This document shows positions 7,640 to 16,300 of a stretch of 32,837 nucleotides of DNA, piece by piece (within the stretch, counting starts at the first letter, position 1; the number at the start of each line of letters is the position of its first letter). A model generated the notes under the pieces. That model saw only the letters and a list, made by a program, of their open reading frames with translations. It was not told the origin of the DNA and did no database searches. The DNA lies in NCBI RefSeq assembly GCF_004762095.1, contig NZ_SIJH01000021.1, forward strand, positions 1 through 32,837, given 5' to 3'. This DNA comes from Tabrizicola caldifontis. Its GTDB lineage: Bacteria > Pseudomonadota > Alphaproteobacteria > Rhodobacterales > Rhodobacteraceae. The translations under genes were made by a program, and so were the position numbers.

Positions 7640-8076
7640 TGCTGACACTCGATCTGACGAATGCGCCGCGCTGGCTCGACCTGCTGCCCGGCGTGCGACT
7701 GAAGCTGCGGCCGCTGACCACCGCGCTGATGGTCTCGGCGCGCAGCGATGCCGCGATCCGGGCACTGCCGCCCGAGGCTGGGCCCGAGGAACTGGCGATG
7801 ATCATGGCCAAGGCCGTGGCGCGGCGCGCGGTGCTGGATTGGGAGGGTGTCGGTGATGCCGCGGGCAACCCGGTCTCTGTGACGCCCGAGGGGATCGACG
7901 CGCTCCTCGACATCTGGCCGGCCTTCGACGCCTTCCAGTCCGCCTATGTCGCCAAATGGCTGCTCCTCGAGCAGGAAAAAAACGTCTCTGCGCCCTTGCC
8001 GAATGGTGGCTCGGCGGGGGCGATCGCTACTGTGCAGCCTGCGAAGGCCCGTGCCCGGACTGCCCGGCGCGGCTGA
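7639..8076 (+). CDS. Tail assembly chaperone, short form (gpG-like)
   Basis: The 145-residue zero-frame product starts at the ATG overlapping the tube gene stop. It contains LLPGVRLKLRPLTTALMV and a helical WPAFDAFQSAYVAKWLLLEQEK region. In position (tube, chaperone, tape measure) and size it matches the G protein of long-tailed phages, which coats the tape measure during tail assembly. At codons 114-115 it carries the slippery heptamer A AAA AAC, followed by a strong hairpin, so a share of ribosomes is expected to move to the -1 frame and make a longer form. The last 30 zero-frame residues (Ala- and Arg-rich) look unlike a conserved domain. Confidence 0.7.
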   Translation: MLTLDLTNAPRWLDLLPGVRLKLRPLTTALMVSARSDAAIRALPPEAGPEELAMIMAKAVARRAVLDWEGVGDAAGNPVSVTPEGIDALLDIWPAFDAFQSAYVAKWLLLEQEKNVSAPLPNGGSAGAIATVQPAKARARTARRG

Positions 8077-8336
8077 ACCAGCCGGAAACCCCGGAAGGCT
8101 GGCAGGTCTGGGATCTCGCGCAACGGATTATGGGGCAACTGCGGGTCGCATCCGGCGCCGACGGGACAGTGGTTCTGGGCTGGGACATAACCGCGGCGCT
8201 GGCCATGGCGCAGGCGCTCGGGGTCGCCCCGCTCATCGCGGCCGAATGCCTGCCCGTGATCGAGGCCGTGATGGTCCGCAAGTTCAACGAACAGCGGGCG
8301 TCCGATGACCGGGCGTCCCCGCCCGGTGGCCGATGA
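7956..8336 (+). CDS. Tail assembly chaperone frameshift extension (gpT-like part of gpGT)
   Basis: This -1 frame overlaps the end of the short chaperone by 121 bases. The meaningful part runs from 7983 to 8336 (117 residues: RLCALAEWWLGGGDRYCAAC onward). It contains a C-x2-C-x3-C-x2-C cluster (YCAACEGPCPDCP) and an helical C-terminal region, AMAQALGVAPLIAAECLPVIEAVMVRKFNEQ. The only ATG in this frame upstream (7956) lies before the slippery site inside the preceding gene and has no good ribosome-binding site. I therefore read it as the extension of a frameshifted product of about 232 residues. It may appear as a separate hypothetical gene in automatic annotation. Confidence 0.65.
   Translation: MAAPRAGKKRLCALAEWWLGGGDRYCAACEGPCPDCPARLNQPETPEGWQVWDLAQRIMGQLRVASGADGTVVLGWDITAALAMAQALGVAPLIAAECLPVIEAVMVRKFNEQRASDDRASPPGGR
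7977..8022 (+). promoter_or_regulatory. Programmed -1 ribosomal frameshift signal
   Basis: The slippery heptamer A AAA AAC (7977-7983) is in register with the zero frame (GAA AAA AAC). After a seven-base spacer, bases 7991-8002 pair with 8011-8022 to give a 12-bp stem (ten Watson-Crick and two G-U pairs) with an eight-base loop. A slippery site, a short spacer and a stable stem-loop are the established arrangement for -1 frameshifting. The -1 frame is open for a further 117 codons. The location between tube and tape measure genes is where most long-tailed phages use such a signal. Confidence 0.75.
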
Positions 8337-8380
8337 ACCCGGTCCGCAAGCCGCGCCCCGCTCGTCAGGAAGTCTGATCC

Positions 8381-10813
8381 ATGGCCCAGAAACGCGTCTC
8401 CGTCCGCCTCGTCGCCGAGGGCGGCAGGCAGGTGAAGGCCGAGTTCCAGGGCATCGGCGATGCGGGCGAGCGCAATTTCAAGCGGATCGAGCGGCAGGCC
8501 GATATCACCGGTGCCGTGGTGCGCCGCGTCATGGGCATTCTCGGCGCCGCGATCAGCACGCGCCAGCTTGTGGCCTATGCTGACCAGTGGACTGATCTGC
8601 GCTCGCGCGTCGATCTGGCCACCGGCTCGCAGGAAGCGGGTGCTGCGGTCATGGAACGGCTCGCCGCCATGGCGCGGCGGACCTATTCCAGCCTTGGCCA
8701 GACCACGGAGTCCTGGCTGGCCAATGCGACAGCGCTGCGCGAGCTGGGCCTGACCACGGCGGAGTCGCTGGATTTCACGGAGGCGCTGAACAACGCCATG
8801 GTGGTGTCGGGCGCGCGCGCCGAACGCGCGGCCTCGGTCCAGACCGCGCTCTCCCGGGCGATGGCGCTTGGCACCCTCAGCGGGGACAACCTCAACACTG
8901 TGATCCAGAACGGCGGGCGGCTGGCCGAGCTGCTGGCGGCTGAACTCGGCACCACCGTTTCGGGCCTGCGCAGGCTGGGCCAGGAGGGTGGGATCACCGG
9001 CGAAGTGATCCGAATGGCGCTCATCGGCAATCTCGAGCTGCTGCGCGAGGAAGCCGAAAGCATGCCGGCGACCATCGGCGATGCCTTCACGCTGATCGGC
9101 AACGCAGCACTGCAATTGGTCGGCACATGGGACCAGATGGTTGGGGCCTCATCGACGATGGCCGCGGCACTGATCGGGCTCGCCGACAACATGGAGCGGC
9201 TGGCGGCCATCGGCATCGCCTTCGCGGGCTTCATGGCCGCGCGCTGGGTTGCGGGGCTCATTGCGGCGCAGGTCGCCACCATCAGCCTCGCAGGCGCGCT
9301 TACGCTCTTGCGCGGGGCGATCATCCGCACTGGCATCGGGGCGCTGATCGTGGGTGCGGGCGAGTTGATCTACTGGTTCGGGCAGCTGGTGCGCGGCGCG
9401 GGCGGATTTGGCACTGCGCTCTCGCTCTTGGCCGATCTTGCCCGCGAGGTCTGGGAACGCATGAAGCTCGGTGCCGTCGCATTGGGGCTGGCGATCATGG
9501 CGAGTTGGGCCGATATCAAGGGCGCCATCGCGGAGGCGCTGCAGACCTCGCTGGAAGCCGTGGTCGGTTTTGGCAATTCGGCGCTGAACACATTCCAAGG
9601 GGCGTTTGAGGCAATCAAGGTGCTCTGGGGCGCGCTGCCCGCGGCGATCGGAGATTTTGCGTTCCAGGCTGCGAATGCGCTGATCTCGGGCGTCGAGGCC
9701 ATGCTGAATGGCGTCGGCCAGCGGATCAACGGCTTTCTGGAGGGGATCAATGGCGGGCTCGAGGCGCTGGGGATCGAACGGCGCATCTCGCTGATCGGCA
9801 ATCTGGAACTCGGCCGGATCGACAACCCCTTCGCCGGGTCGGCGACCGAGGCCGGAGCCGAAGCCCGTGCGGCGTTTCAGGCGGCGCTCTCAGCCGAGCC
9901 GATCACGATGCCGGATCTCGGGCTGGGCACCTATGCCGAGGAAGCGCGCGGTCAGGCCGAGGCCCTGCGCGCGACGATGGCCGGTGTGGCGGAAGCGGCG
10001 ACGGCACCGCTCGAATCCATTGACGCCCTGCGCGAAGCGGTGACGGGAAGCGGTCTGGACTCTGAGGCCGCGCTGAACGGCGCACGTACGGCCGCCGAGG
10101 GGCTGGGAGAGTCGCTCGATGCTACGGGCGAGGCTGCGGGCCGCGCAGGTGGCGCCGGTCGCGGTGCGGGTCAGGCGCTACGCGAGGCGGCCGATACGGC
10201 GCGGGGTGCCTGGGAGGCTACCGCCGAGGCAGTCCGCGCGGCGCAGGAACGCTCGCGCGAGATCGCCCAAGGTCTGGCGCAGGACATCGTCGGTCCGATC
10301 AAGGAGGCGCTGCAGTCGGGTGAGTTCACTTGGGAGACCTTTGCCAGCGCCATCTCGCGTATCGCGCAGAACCTCGCGAACCGGCTGATCGAGCTGGCCT
10401 TCAAGCCGATCGAGAACGCGCTGATGCGCGCCTTCTCGGGCATGGGCGGAGGCGGTGGGTTCTTCGCGAGCCTGTTCGGCTTCGCCAGGGGCGGCGCATT
10501 TGCAGGCGGACAGGAACTGACCGCCTTTGCGCGCGGCGGTGTGGTCAACCGGCCGACGGTCTTCCCGTTCTCCCGCGGCATCGGGCTGATGGGCGAGGCC
10601 GGGCCCGAGGCGATCCTGCCGCTGCGGCGCGGGCGCGACGGGCGGCTCGGGGTCGAGATGAACAGCGCGCCCACCCAACCCGCGCAGGACATGTCGACGC
10701 GCATCATCAACGTGCTCGACCCGTCGGTGGTCGGCGACTACCTCGCCACGCCCTCGGGCGAGCGGGCCATCCTGAACGTCATCCGCCGCAACCGGAGTGC
10801 CCTGAATGCCTGA
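8381..10813 (+). CDS. Phage tail tape measure protein
   Basis: The 810-residue protein has a helical N-terminal region with a QADITGAVVRRVMGILG segment. It has TAESLDFTEALNNAMVVSGA and ALSRAMALGTLSGDNLNTVIQNG blocks typical of tape measure domains, and a hydrophobic stretch at about residues 270-325. A long Ala/Glu-rich helical region and a C-terminal GGVVNRPTVFPF...GEAGPEAILPL motif follow; the latter is shared by many tape measure proteins. It sets tail length and helps DNA entry into the cell membrane. AGGAAG before the ATG serves as the ribosome-binding site. At 810 residues it implies a tail of roughly 120 nm if the usual ratio of about 1.5 angstrom per residue holds. Confidence 0.85.
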   Translation: MAQKRVSVRLVAEGGRQVKAEFQGIGDAGERNFKRIERQADITGAVVRRVMGILGAAISTRQLVAYADQWTDLRSRVDLATGSQEAGAAVMERLAAMARRTYSSLGQTTESWLANATALRELGLTTAESLDFTEALNNAMVVSGARAERAASVQTALSRAMALGTLSGDNLNTVIQNGGRLAELLAAELGTTVSGLRRLGQEGGITGEVIRMALIGNLELLREEAESMPATIGDAFTLIGNAALQLVGTWDQMVGASSTMAAALIGLADNMERLAAIGIAFAGFMAARWVAGLIAAQVATISLAGALTLLRGAIIRTGIGALIVGAGELIYWFGQLVRGAGGFGTALSLLADLAREVWERMKLGAVALGLAIMASWADIKGAIAEALQTSLEAVVGFGNSALNTFQGAFEAIKVLWGALPAAIGDFAFQAANALISGVEAMLNGVGQRINGFLEGINGGLEALGIERRISLIGNLELGRIDNPFAGSATEAGAEARAAFQAALSAEPITMPDLGLGTYAEEARGQAEALRATMAGVAEAATAPLESIDALREAVTGSGLDSEAALNGARTAAEGLGESLDATGEAAGRAGGAGRGAGQALREAADTARGAWEATAEAVRAAQERSREIAQGLAQDIVGPIKEALQSGEFTWETFASAISRIAQNLANRLIELAFKPIENALMRAFSGMGGGGGFFASLFGFARGGAFAGGQELTAFARGGVVNRPTVFPFSRGIGLMGEAGPEAILPLRRGRDGRLGVEMNSAPTQPAQDMSTRIINVLDPSVVGDYLATPSGERAILNVIRRNRSALNA

Positions 10814-11978
10814 GATGGGAGGCCCACTGCCGCCGCTGTTCTGGTCCTTCCCGGCGGCGCAGGAGATCGCCGAAGTGCTGGAATGGCGCACCGATGTGCT
10901 GACATCGCGCGCGAGCGAACAGCGCATCGCACTCCGACCCCGGCCGCGCGAGATCGTCACATTTCGGCACAGGCTGGATGCGCTGGGGATGGCGCGCGCG
11001 ACGGAAATGGCCCGCGTCGGGTTCGCCGGAGACTGGCAGGTCCCGCTCTGGCACATGGCGCTGCAGCCCAATGCCGATCTGGCGCAAGGCGTGACCGAGA
11101 TCCTGCTCGACACCGGCGTGGCGGATTTCCGGAGCGGGGAACTGGCGGCGCTTGCGGTCGATGGCCGCGAGGCGGCGGCAGTGGCCATCGCCAGCGTTCA
11201 GGCCGACCGGCTGATCCTGGCGGAACCTCTGGTGCTGCAACTGCCCGGTCCGGTCGTGGCGGCACAGCGGGTCACGGTCGCGCCGATCCGGGCCAGTGCG
11301 CTGACCTCAGCCATCGAGGTCACACGCCGCAGGCAGGGCGATGGCACGGTCACGGCCAGCTTCCTCTTGCGCGATGCGCCGGACATCACCGCACCGGTCC
11401 TGCCGACCTATCTCGGCCGCCCGGTCCAGACCGATCCGAGCCTTGTACGCCGCCCGCTCACCGCCAGCCTGCGCCGCGCGGTCGAATACGTCGACAACGG
11501 TTTCGGCCCGGTTGTGGCCGAGCCGCTGCGCGACGTCTTCGAGCGGAGCGAGACGATCACGCTGAAGGCACAAGGCCGCATTGCACGCCACGCCCTGCGG
11601 CGCTGGCTCTGGTCGCTCCGAGGGCGGCAGGCCAGCTTCTGGCTGCCGACCTGGGGGCGCGACCTGCAGTTGCGTGCCGCGATGACCTCTGGATCCACGC
11701 TGGTGCGCGTGGCGCCGGTCGCGTCGCTCCCGGCCTATGTCGGCCGCGCGATCCTGCTGGAAATGCCGACCGCGCTGCGCTTCCGGACGATCACCGCCGC
11801 CACCGCCGAGGGCGCGGATCACCGGCTCACGCTGTCCTCGAACCTCGGCGAGAAGGTGCCGCTCATGACCAAGGCGCATTTCCTGACCCCGATGCGCGCA
11901 GATGCCGACCGCGTGGAGATCCAGCATGGCGCTGTGGCGAGCGAGGTCACGCTGCCTCTTATCGAGGTGCCCGCATGA
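10806..11978 (+). CDS. Phage distal tail / baseplate protein (unnamed family)
   Basis: The 390-residue protein starts in an 8-base overlap with the tape measure stop. It is mostly beta-strand with an LFWSFPAAQEIAEVLEWRTDVL opening, an internal TLKAQGRIARHALRRWLWSLRGRQASFWLPTWGRDL segment and a C-terminal IEVPA end. The 'RGRxxsFWlPtw' block is typical of tail proteins encoded directly after the tape measure gene in rhodobacterial phages and gene transfer agents. There the first baseplate ring (distal tail protein) is expected. I cannot name the exact family. The next gene starts within its stop codon (ATGA). Confidence 0.6.
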   Translation: MPEMGGPLPPLFWSFPAAQEIAEVLEWRTDVLTSRASEQRIALRPRPREIVTFRHRLDALGMARATEMARVGFAGDWQVPLWHMALQPNADLAQGVTEILLDTGVADFRSGELAALAVDGREAAAVAIASVQADRLILAEPLVLQLPGPVVAAQRVTVAPIRASALTSAIEVTRRRQGDGTVTASFLLRDAPDITAPVLPTYLGRPVQTDPSLVRRPLTASLRRAVEYVDNGFGPVVAEPLRDVFERSETITLKAQGRIARHALRRWLWSLRGRQASFWLPTWGRDLQLRAAMTSGSTLVRVAPVASLPAYVGRAILLEMPTALRFRTITAATAEGADHRLTLSSNLGEKVPLMTKAHFLTPMRADADRVEIQHGAVASEVTLPLIEVPA

Positions 11979-12841
11979 CCTATGCTAGCATCGAAGCCTC
12001 GGTCGCAGAGGGCCGCCCGTATTTCCTCTATCAGTTTGTCGAGGTGGATCAGGTCTGGCGTTTCACCAGCCGAGCCACGGCCTGGACCAGCGCGGGGAGC
12101 GGCGGGACCGAGATCACCTGGGAGCCAGCCGCCGTGGCCCATGGCGATGTGGTGCAGACAAGCGAGATCGAGCGGGGGCGGCTGGAACTGACCTGGCCGC
12201 TCTCGCATCCTTTCGCGCGGCGCTTCCTCGGTCCCTTGGGCAACACGCCCGTGACGCTGACCATCTTCCGTGGCCACGAGCAGGTGCTGGGGGAGACGGT
12301 CGCGCATTGGAAAGGCCGCGTGGTGGGGGCCGAGGTGGAGGGGCAGCGGATCCTGCTGCAGGCCGAGTCGATCTTCAGCACGCTGCGACGCGCGGGCGTG
12401 CGGGCGAAGTACCAGCGGCTTTGCCGCCATGCGCTTTACGGGCGCGGCTGCGGCCTCGACATCGCGCTCTACTGGCTGACCGGCACGGTGACGGCCGTAT
12501 CCGGCAACGCCTCGAGCCTGACGATCCCCGAGGCGGCGGCTGAGCCCGCCGGCTGGTACCGGGGCGGTGTGCTCAGGTTCGGCGCGCAGCTCGGGTTCAT
12601 CACCGGCCATGCCGGGGCCACCCTCACACTGTCGCGCCCGATGCCGGAACTGGCGGCGGCGCTCGCCGCGCCGGAAATCGATCCGGACACCGGCTCGCCG
12701 CTCCCGGTCCTCGCCGACATAGCCCCCGGCTGCGATCTGCGCGCCGCCACTTGTGCCGCGAAGTTCGGCAACCTCGCGAACTTCGGGGGCTTCCCCGAGA
12801 TCCCCGGCCGCAACCCCTTCGGCGGCAGCTCCATCGTCTGA
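11975..12841 (+). CDS. DUF2163 / phage BR0599 family tail protein
   Basis: The 288-residue protein contains the C-terminal hallmark of the DUF2163/BR0599 family: CRHALYGRGCGLD, followed later by GCDLRAATCAAKFGNLANFGGFPEIPG and a final NPFGG. The four conserved cysteines (two in each block) may bind a metal, as noted for the gene transfer agent homologue gp13, a baseplate hub component. The N-terminal half is beta-rich. The real start is the ATG at 11975 overlapping the preceding stop; the longer open frame starting at 10883 is a shadow of the previous gene. In gene transfer agents this gene is followed by an NlpC/P60 peptidase, which is missing here. Confidence 0.75.
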   Translation: MTYASIEASVAEGRPYFLYQFVEVDQVWRFTSRATAWTSAGSGGTEITWEPAAVAHGDVVQTSEIERGRLELTWPLSHPFARRFLGPLGNTPVTLTIFRGHEQVLGETVAHWKGRVVGAEVEGQRILLQAESIFSTLRRAGVRAKYQRLCRHALYGRGCGLDIALYWLTGTVTAVSGNASSLTIPEAAAEPAGWYRGGVLRFGAQLGFITGHAGATLTLSRPMPELAAALAAPEIDPDTGSPLPVLADIAPGCDLRAATCAAKFGNLANFGGFPEIPGRNPFGGSSIV

Positions 12842-12849
12842 GAACGCCC

Positions 12850-13098
12850 ATGGTCTGGACCTTCATTGCACGGCTCGTCCTCGGGCTGGTCCTCTCGGCG
12901 ATTTCCTATGCGCTGAGCCCGCGCCCCAAGGTCGAGAAGCCGCAGGCCGCAGGGCTAGACGACTTCTCCCTGCCCACCGCCGAGGAGGGTCGGCCGATCC
13001 CGGTTGTGTTCGGGACGGTGCTGATCACCGGGCCGAACGTCGTCTGGGCAGGCGACCTGAAGGTGGATCCGATCAAGAAGAAAGGCGGCAAGAAGTGA
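12850..13098 (+). CDS. Small phage tail protein with N-terminal membrane helix
   Basis: The 82-residue protein has a hydrophobic N-terminal helix (residues 3-20, FIARLVLGLVLSAISYAL). It then has an EEGRPIPVVFGTVLITGPNVVWAGDL block and a Lys-rich tail. The 'R.IPVVFGT..i.GPNVvW.GD' block normally occurs near the N-terminus of tail-tip (host specificity) proteins of rhodobacterial phages. Here it sits on a separate small protein just before that gene. It overlaps the next GTG start by four bases. The role is unknown; it could anchor or seed assembly of the tail tip. Confidence 0.55.
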   Translation: MVWTFIARLVLGLVLSAISYALSPRPKVEKPQAAGLDDFSLPTAEEGRPIPVVFGTVLITGPNVVWAGDLKVDPIKKKGGKK

Positions 13099-13301
13099 CG
13101 CGTGTGACGATCCAGGACCTGCGCGATGCCCGCTACTGCCTCGCGGGCGTGCGGCCATGGTTCCGCCGCCACGGGTTCGACTGGCAGGCGTTTCTCGACA
13201 GCGGCATCGAAGCCGACCGGCTGCGCATAACCGGGGATGCGCTGGTGGAGCCGGTGATCACGATCGCCGAGCAGCGGGAGGCATGCGATGGGCGGGCGTA
13301 G
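13095..13301 (+). CDS. Small hypothetical phage protein
   Basis: The 68-residue product starts at GTG overlapping the preceding stop, or at the GTG three codons later. It is rich in charged residues, with TIQDLRDARYCLAGVRPWFRRHGFDWQAFLDSGI followed by EPVITIAEQREACDG. I recognise no domain. Conserved spacing (four-base overlap upstream, 14-base overlap with the large tail gene) supports it as a real gene of the tail-tip operon. It occupies the place where an NlpC/P60-type peptidase is found in related clusters but has no Cys-His pair of that family. Confidence 0.5.
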   Translation: MTRVTIQDLRDARYCLAGVRPWFRRHGFDWQAFLDSGIEADRLRITGDALVEPVITIAEQREACDGRA

Positions 13302-16300
13302 CAAGGCGCAGACCGTTGGCTTCCGCTATTCGCTGGGGATGCATCTGGCGCTCTGCCATGGGCCGATCGATGCCATTCGCGAGATCCTCGTTGACCGCCG
13401 CACCGCATGGTCTGTCACGACCGGCGGCGGCGTTTCGGGTGGCGGCGCGGCCGTGGAGACGCGGATCGGCACAGTCGCAGGCATGACCGCCACTGCCGCG
13501 CTGGCAGGCGACACGGGCGCCACGATCACCTTTCCGGGGACGCGCGCCGGGGTGCGCATCGGCCGGGACTACCGGCTGCAATTGGCGAATGGCACGAGCC
13601 AGACCATCACTCTGCGCGGCGTCACCTTCAACGCCACCACGAATGTGAGCTCCTGGTCCGTCCTGCCCGAGGCACTGAGCTTCCCCTCGCAGTCGGTCGA
13701 GGTGTTCGAGGCGACCAGCGCCGCCAGCAATGCCGGCGCTGGCGGTGGGCGCATCCGGATAGACAAGCCCGACCTCTTTGGCGGCGAGAGCCGCGAGGGC
13801 GGTGTCCGCGGCGATGTCGATGTGCTGATGGGCGGGCCGGGCCAGGGGCAGAACGATTACCTGGCCGCGCGCATGGACGGAGACGTGCCCGGCTATCGCG
13901 GGCTTTGCAGCCTAGTGCTTCGGCAGGTCTATCTCGGCATCAATCCGTATCTGAAGCCTTGGGCGGTCCGCGTGACCCGCGTGCTGACCGGCGAGGCAGG
14001 CGCGGCGCAATGGTATCCCGAGAAGGCCGCCATCGTGCCCGAGGCCAATATCTCGGACGCCGCGATCTATATCGCGCTCGATGTCTCGGGCTCGATGTCG
14101 GGCACGCGCATGGCGGCGCAGAAGGCAGGGGTTGCCGCGCTGATCCGCGAGATCGGGGCCAGCGTCGATCCCGACCGCCCGAACGACATCCGCATCGTGC
14201 TCTGGAACGCTGGCGTCGCGGGCGCGACCCTTCGCCGCGACATGGGCCCGGACGACTATGCCGCGCTCGATGCCTGGATGCTGGCGCTGTCGAACAGCAC
14301 CTCGGGCGGCACCAGCTTTGACGCGGCCTTCTCGCAGGGGGGTGCGTTTTTCGCGGGCGGCGGGTCGAAACGACGGATCGTGATCTTCGTGACCGACGGC
14401 GAACCTGCGCCGGTCTCCTCGGTCGATGCGGCGCTGGCGATCATCCGCATGCTTCCGCCCGCCGACATCTTCGGCTTCAACATCGCGCTCGCGAACACGA
14501 CCTCTACCGCGCGCATCGACAACACGCCCGTGGACGGCGTGCCAGTGATCCCGGCCGGCAACCCGCAGGCACTGGTCGCCTCCCTTCGCGGGGCCTTCGG
14601 GAACGGCCCGGACATGAACCCGGCCCATATCATCCGGGAGTGCCTGACGAACCGTGACTGGGGGCTTGGCTATTCCACGGTCGAGATCGGGGCCAGTTTC
14701 ACGGCGGCTGCGGACACGCTCTACACCGAAGGCTTCGGCCTGTCGCTGATCTGGCAGCAGGACAGTTCCATCGAGGAGTTCATCGGCAGCGTTCTCGACC
14801 ATATCGACGCAACGCTCTTCATCGACCGGCGCACGGGGCTCTGGGAATTGCGGCTCATCCGGGCCGACTACACGGCCGCAACGCTGCCACTCTTCGACGA
14901 GACGAATGTCGTGGACTGGGGACGCCTCGGGCGGCGCGCGCCTTCGGACCTCGTCAACAGCGTGACCGTGCGCTTCACCGATGCCTGGACGGACGACACC
15001 GGCGCCGTCAGCGTGACCGATACGGCCCGGGTCCAGTCGATGGGCGAGGTGATCGCCACCACGCTCGACTATCCGGGCATCCGCTACCAGGGGCTCGCGA
15101 TCCGCGTGGCCGAGCGCGACCTTCGCGCCCTTTCCGTGCCGCTACTCACGGGCGAGATCGTGGTGAACCGTGAGGGCGCGGACCTCGGCCCCGGCGATGT
15201 AATTCGGCTGCGGTCGTCCCGCCTCGGGCTCGACGATGTCGTCATGCGCATCTCCGAGATCGGTCAGGGCGACGGCCGCGACAATGGAATCCGGCTGAAG
15301 CTTGCGGAGGACGTCTTTGCCCTTGGCGCGACCGCCATCGCAGGCGGGCGCATGCCGACTGGGTCCGGGGTCGCGGCTCCGCCTAGGGCACTCTCCCGGC
15401 GCATGGTCGAGGAAGCACCGTACTGGCTGCTGGTCCGCGAACTCGGCCACACCGAGGCCGACCGCATTCTGTCGGAGGATCCAGATGCGGGCGCGGTTGT
15501 CGCCACGGGCGAGCGCCCCAGCGCCGATGCGCTGGCGGCGGAACTCTGGATCGACCCTGGAACCGGCCCGGCACAGGAGGGCGTGGTCGCCTTCGCGCCC
15601 ACGGCGCTGCTGGCTGCGGACATCTCGGACCACCCGGAGGCGCGCGTCCTTCCCGTCACCGGCTGGCGCGACATCGGCGAGGTCGGCATCGGCACGCTTG
15701 CGAGCATCGGTGGCGAACTGGTCCGCGTCGACGGGATTACCTCCACGGCCATCACCGTGGGCCGGGGTTGCCTCGACACCGTGCCGCGTGCCCACCCTGC
15801 AGATACGCCCGTGATCTTCTTCGACGAGGGCGCGCGGATTACAGAGGACAGCTGGGCCGCGGGCGAGACCCTCGCGATCCGGCTGCTGCCGGAGACCGGG
15901 CGTGGCACGCTCGCCTTCGCGCTGGCACCCGAGGACAGCGTCACACTGGACCGCCGCGCCATCCGGCCCCTGCCGCCCGGGCGGGTGCAGGCCAACGGCA
16001 GCTATGCTCCTGATGTCGATGCGCTGATCGCAGATGATCTGGTGCTGACCTGGACCCATCGTGACCGGCTGACACAGACCAGCCCCGTGATCGTCGATCA
16101 CACCGGTTCCTCCATCGGGCCGGAGCCGGGCGTCGGTTATGCAATCGAAGTGCGCTGGATCGACCCCGACATCGGCGTGGCGCTCATGCCGCCCGGCATC
16201 GTGATCGACGCTGGCATGGGGACAAGCTGGACGCTCGCGCCCGAGGACATCCCCGAGACCGGCGCGCCGGACCGCACGGCCGAGATCGACCTCGCCGTGC

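Noticed and set aside
8027-9115. 362-codon open frame on the - strand
   Set aside because: It is antisense to the tape measure and chaperone genes; high GC leaves long empty frames.
15142-16101. 319-codon open frame on the - strand
   Set aside because: It is antisense to the C-terminal part of the tail tip gene and has no domain or ribosome-binding site.
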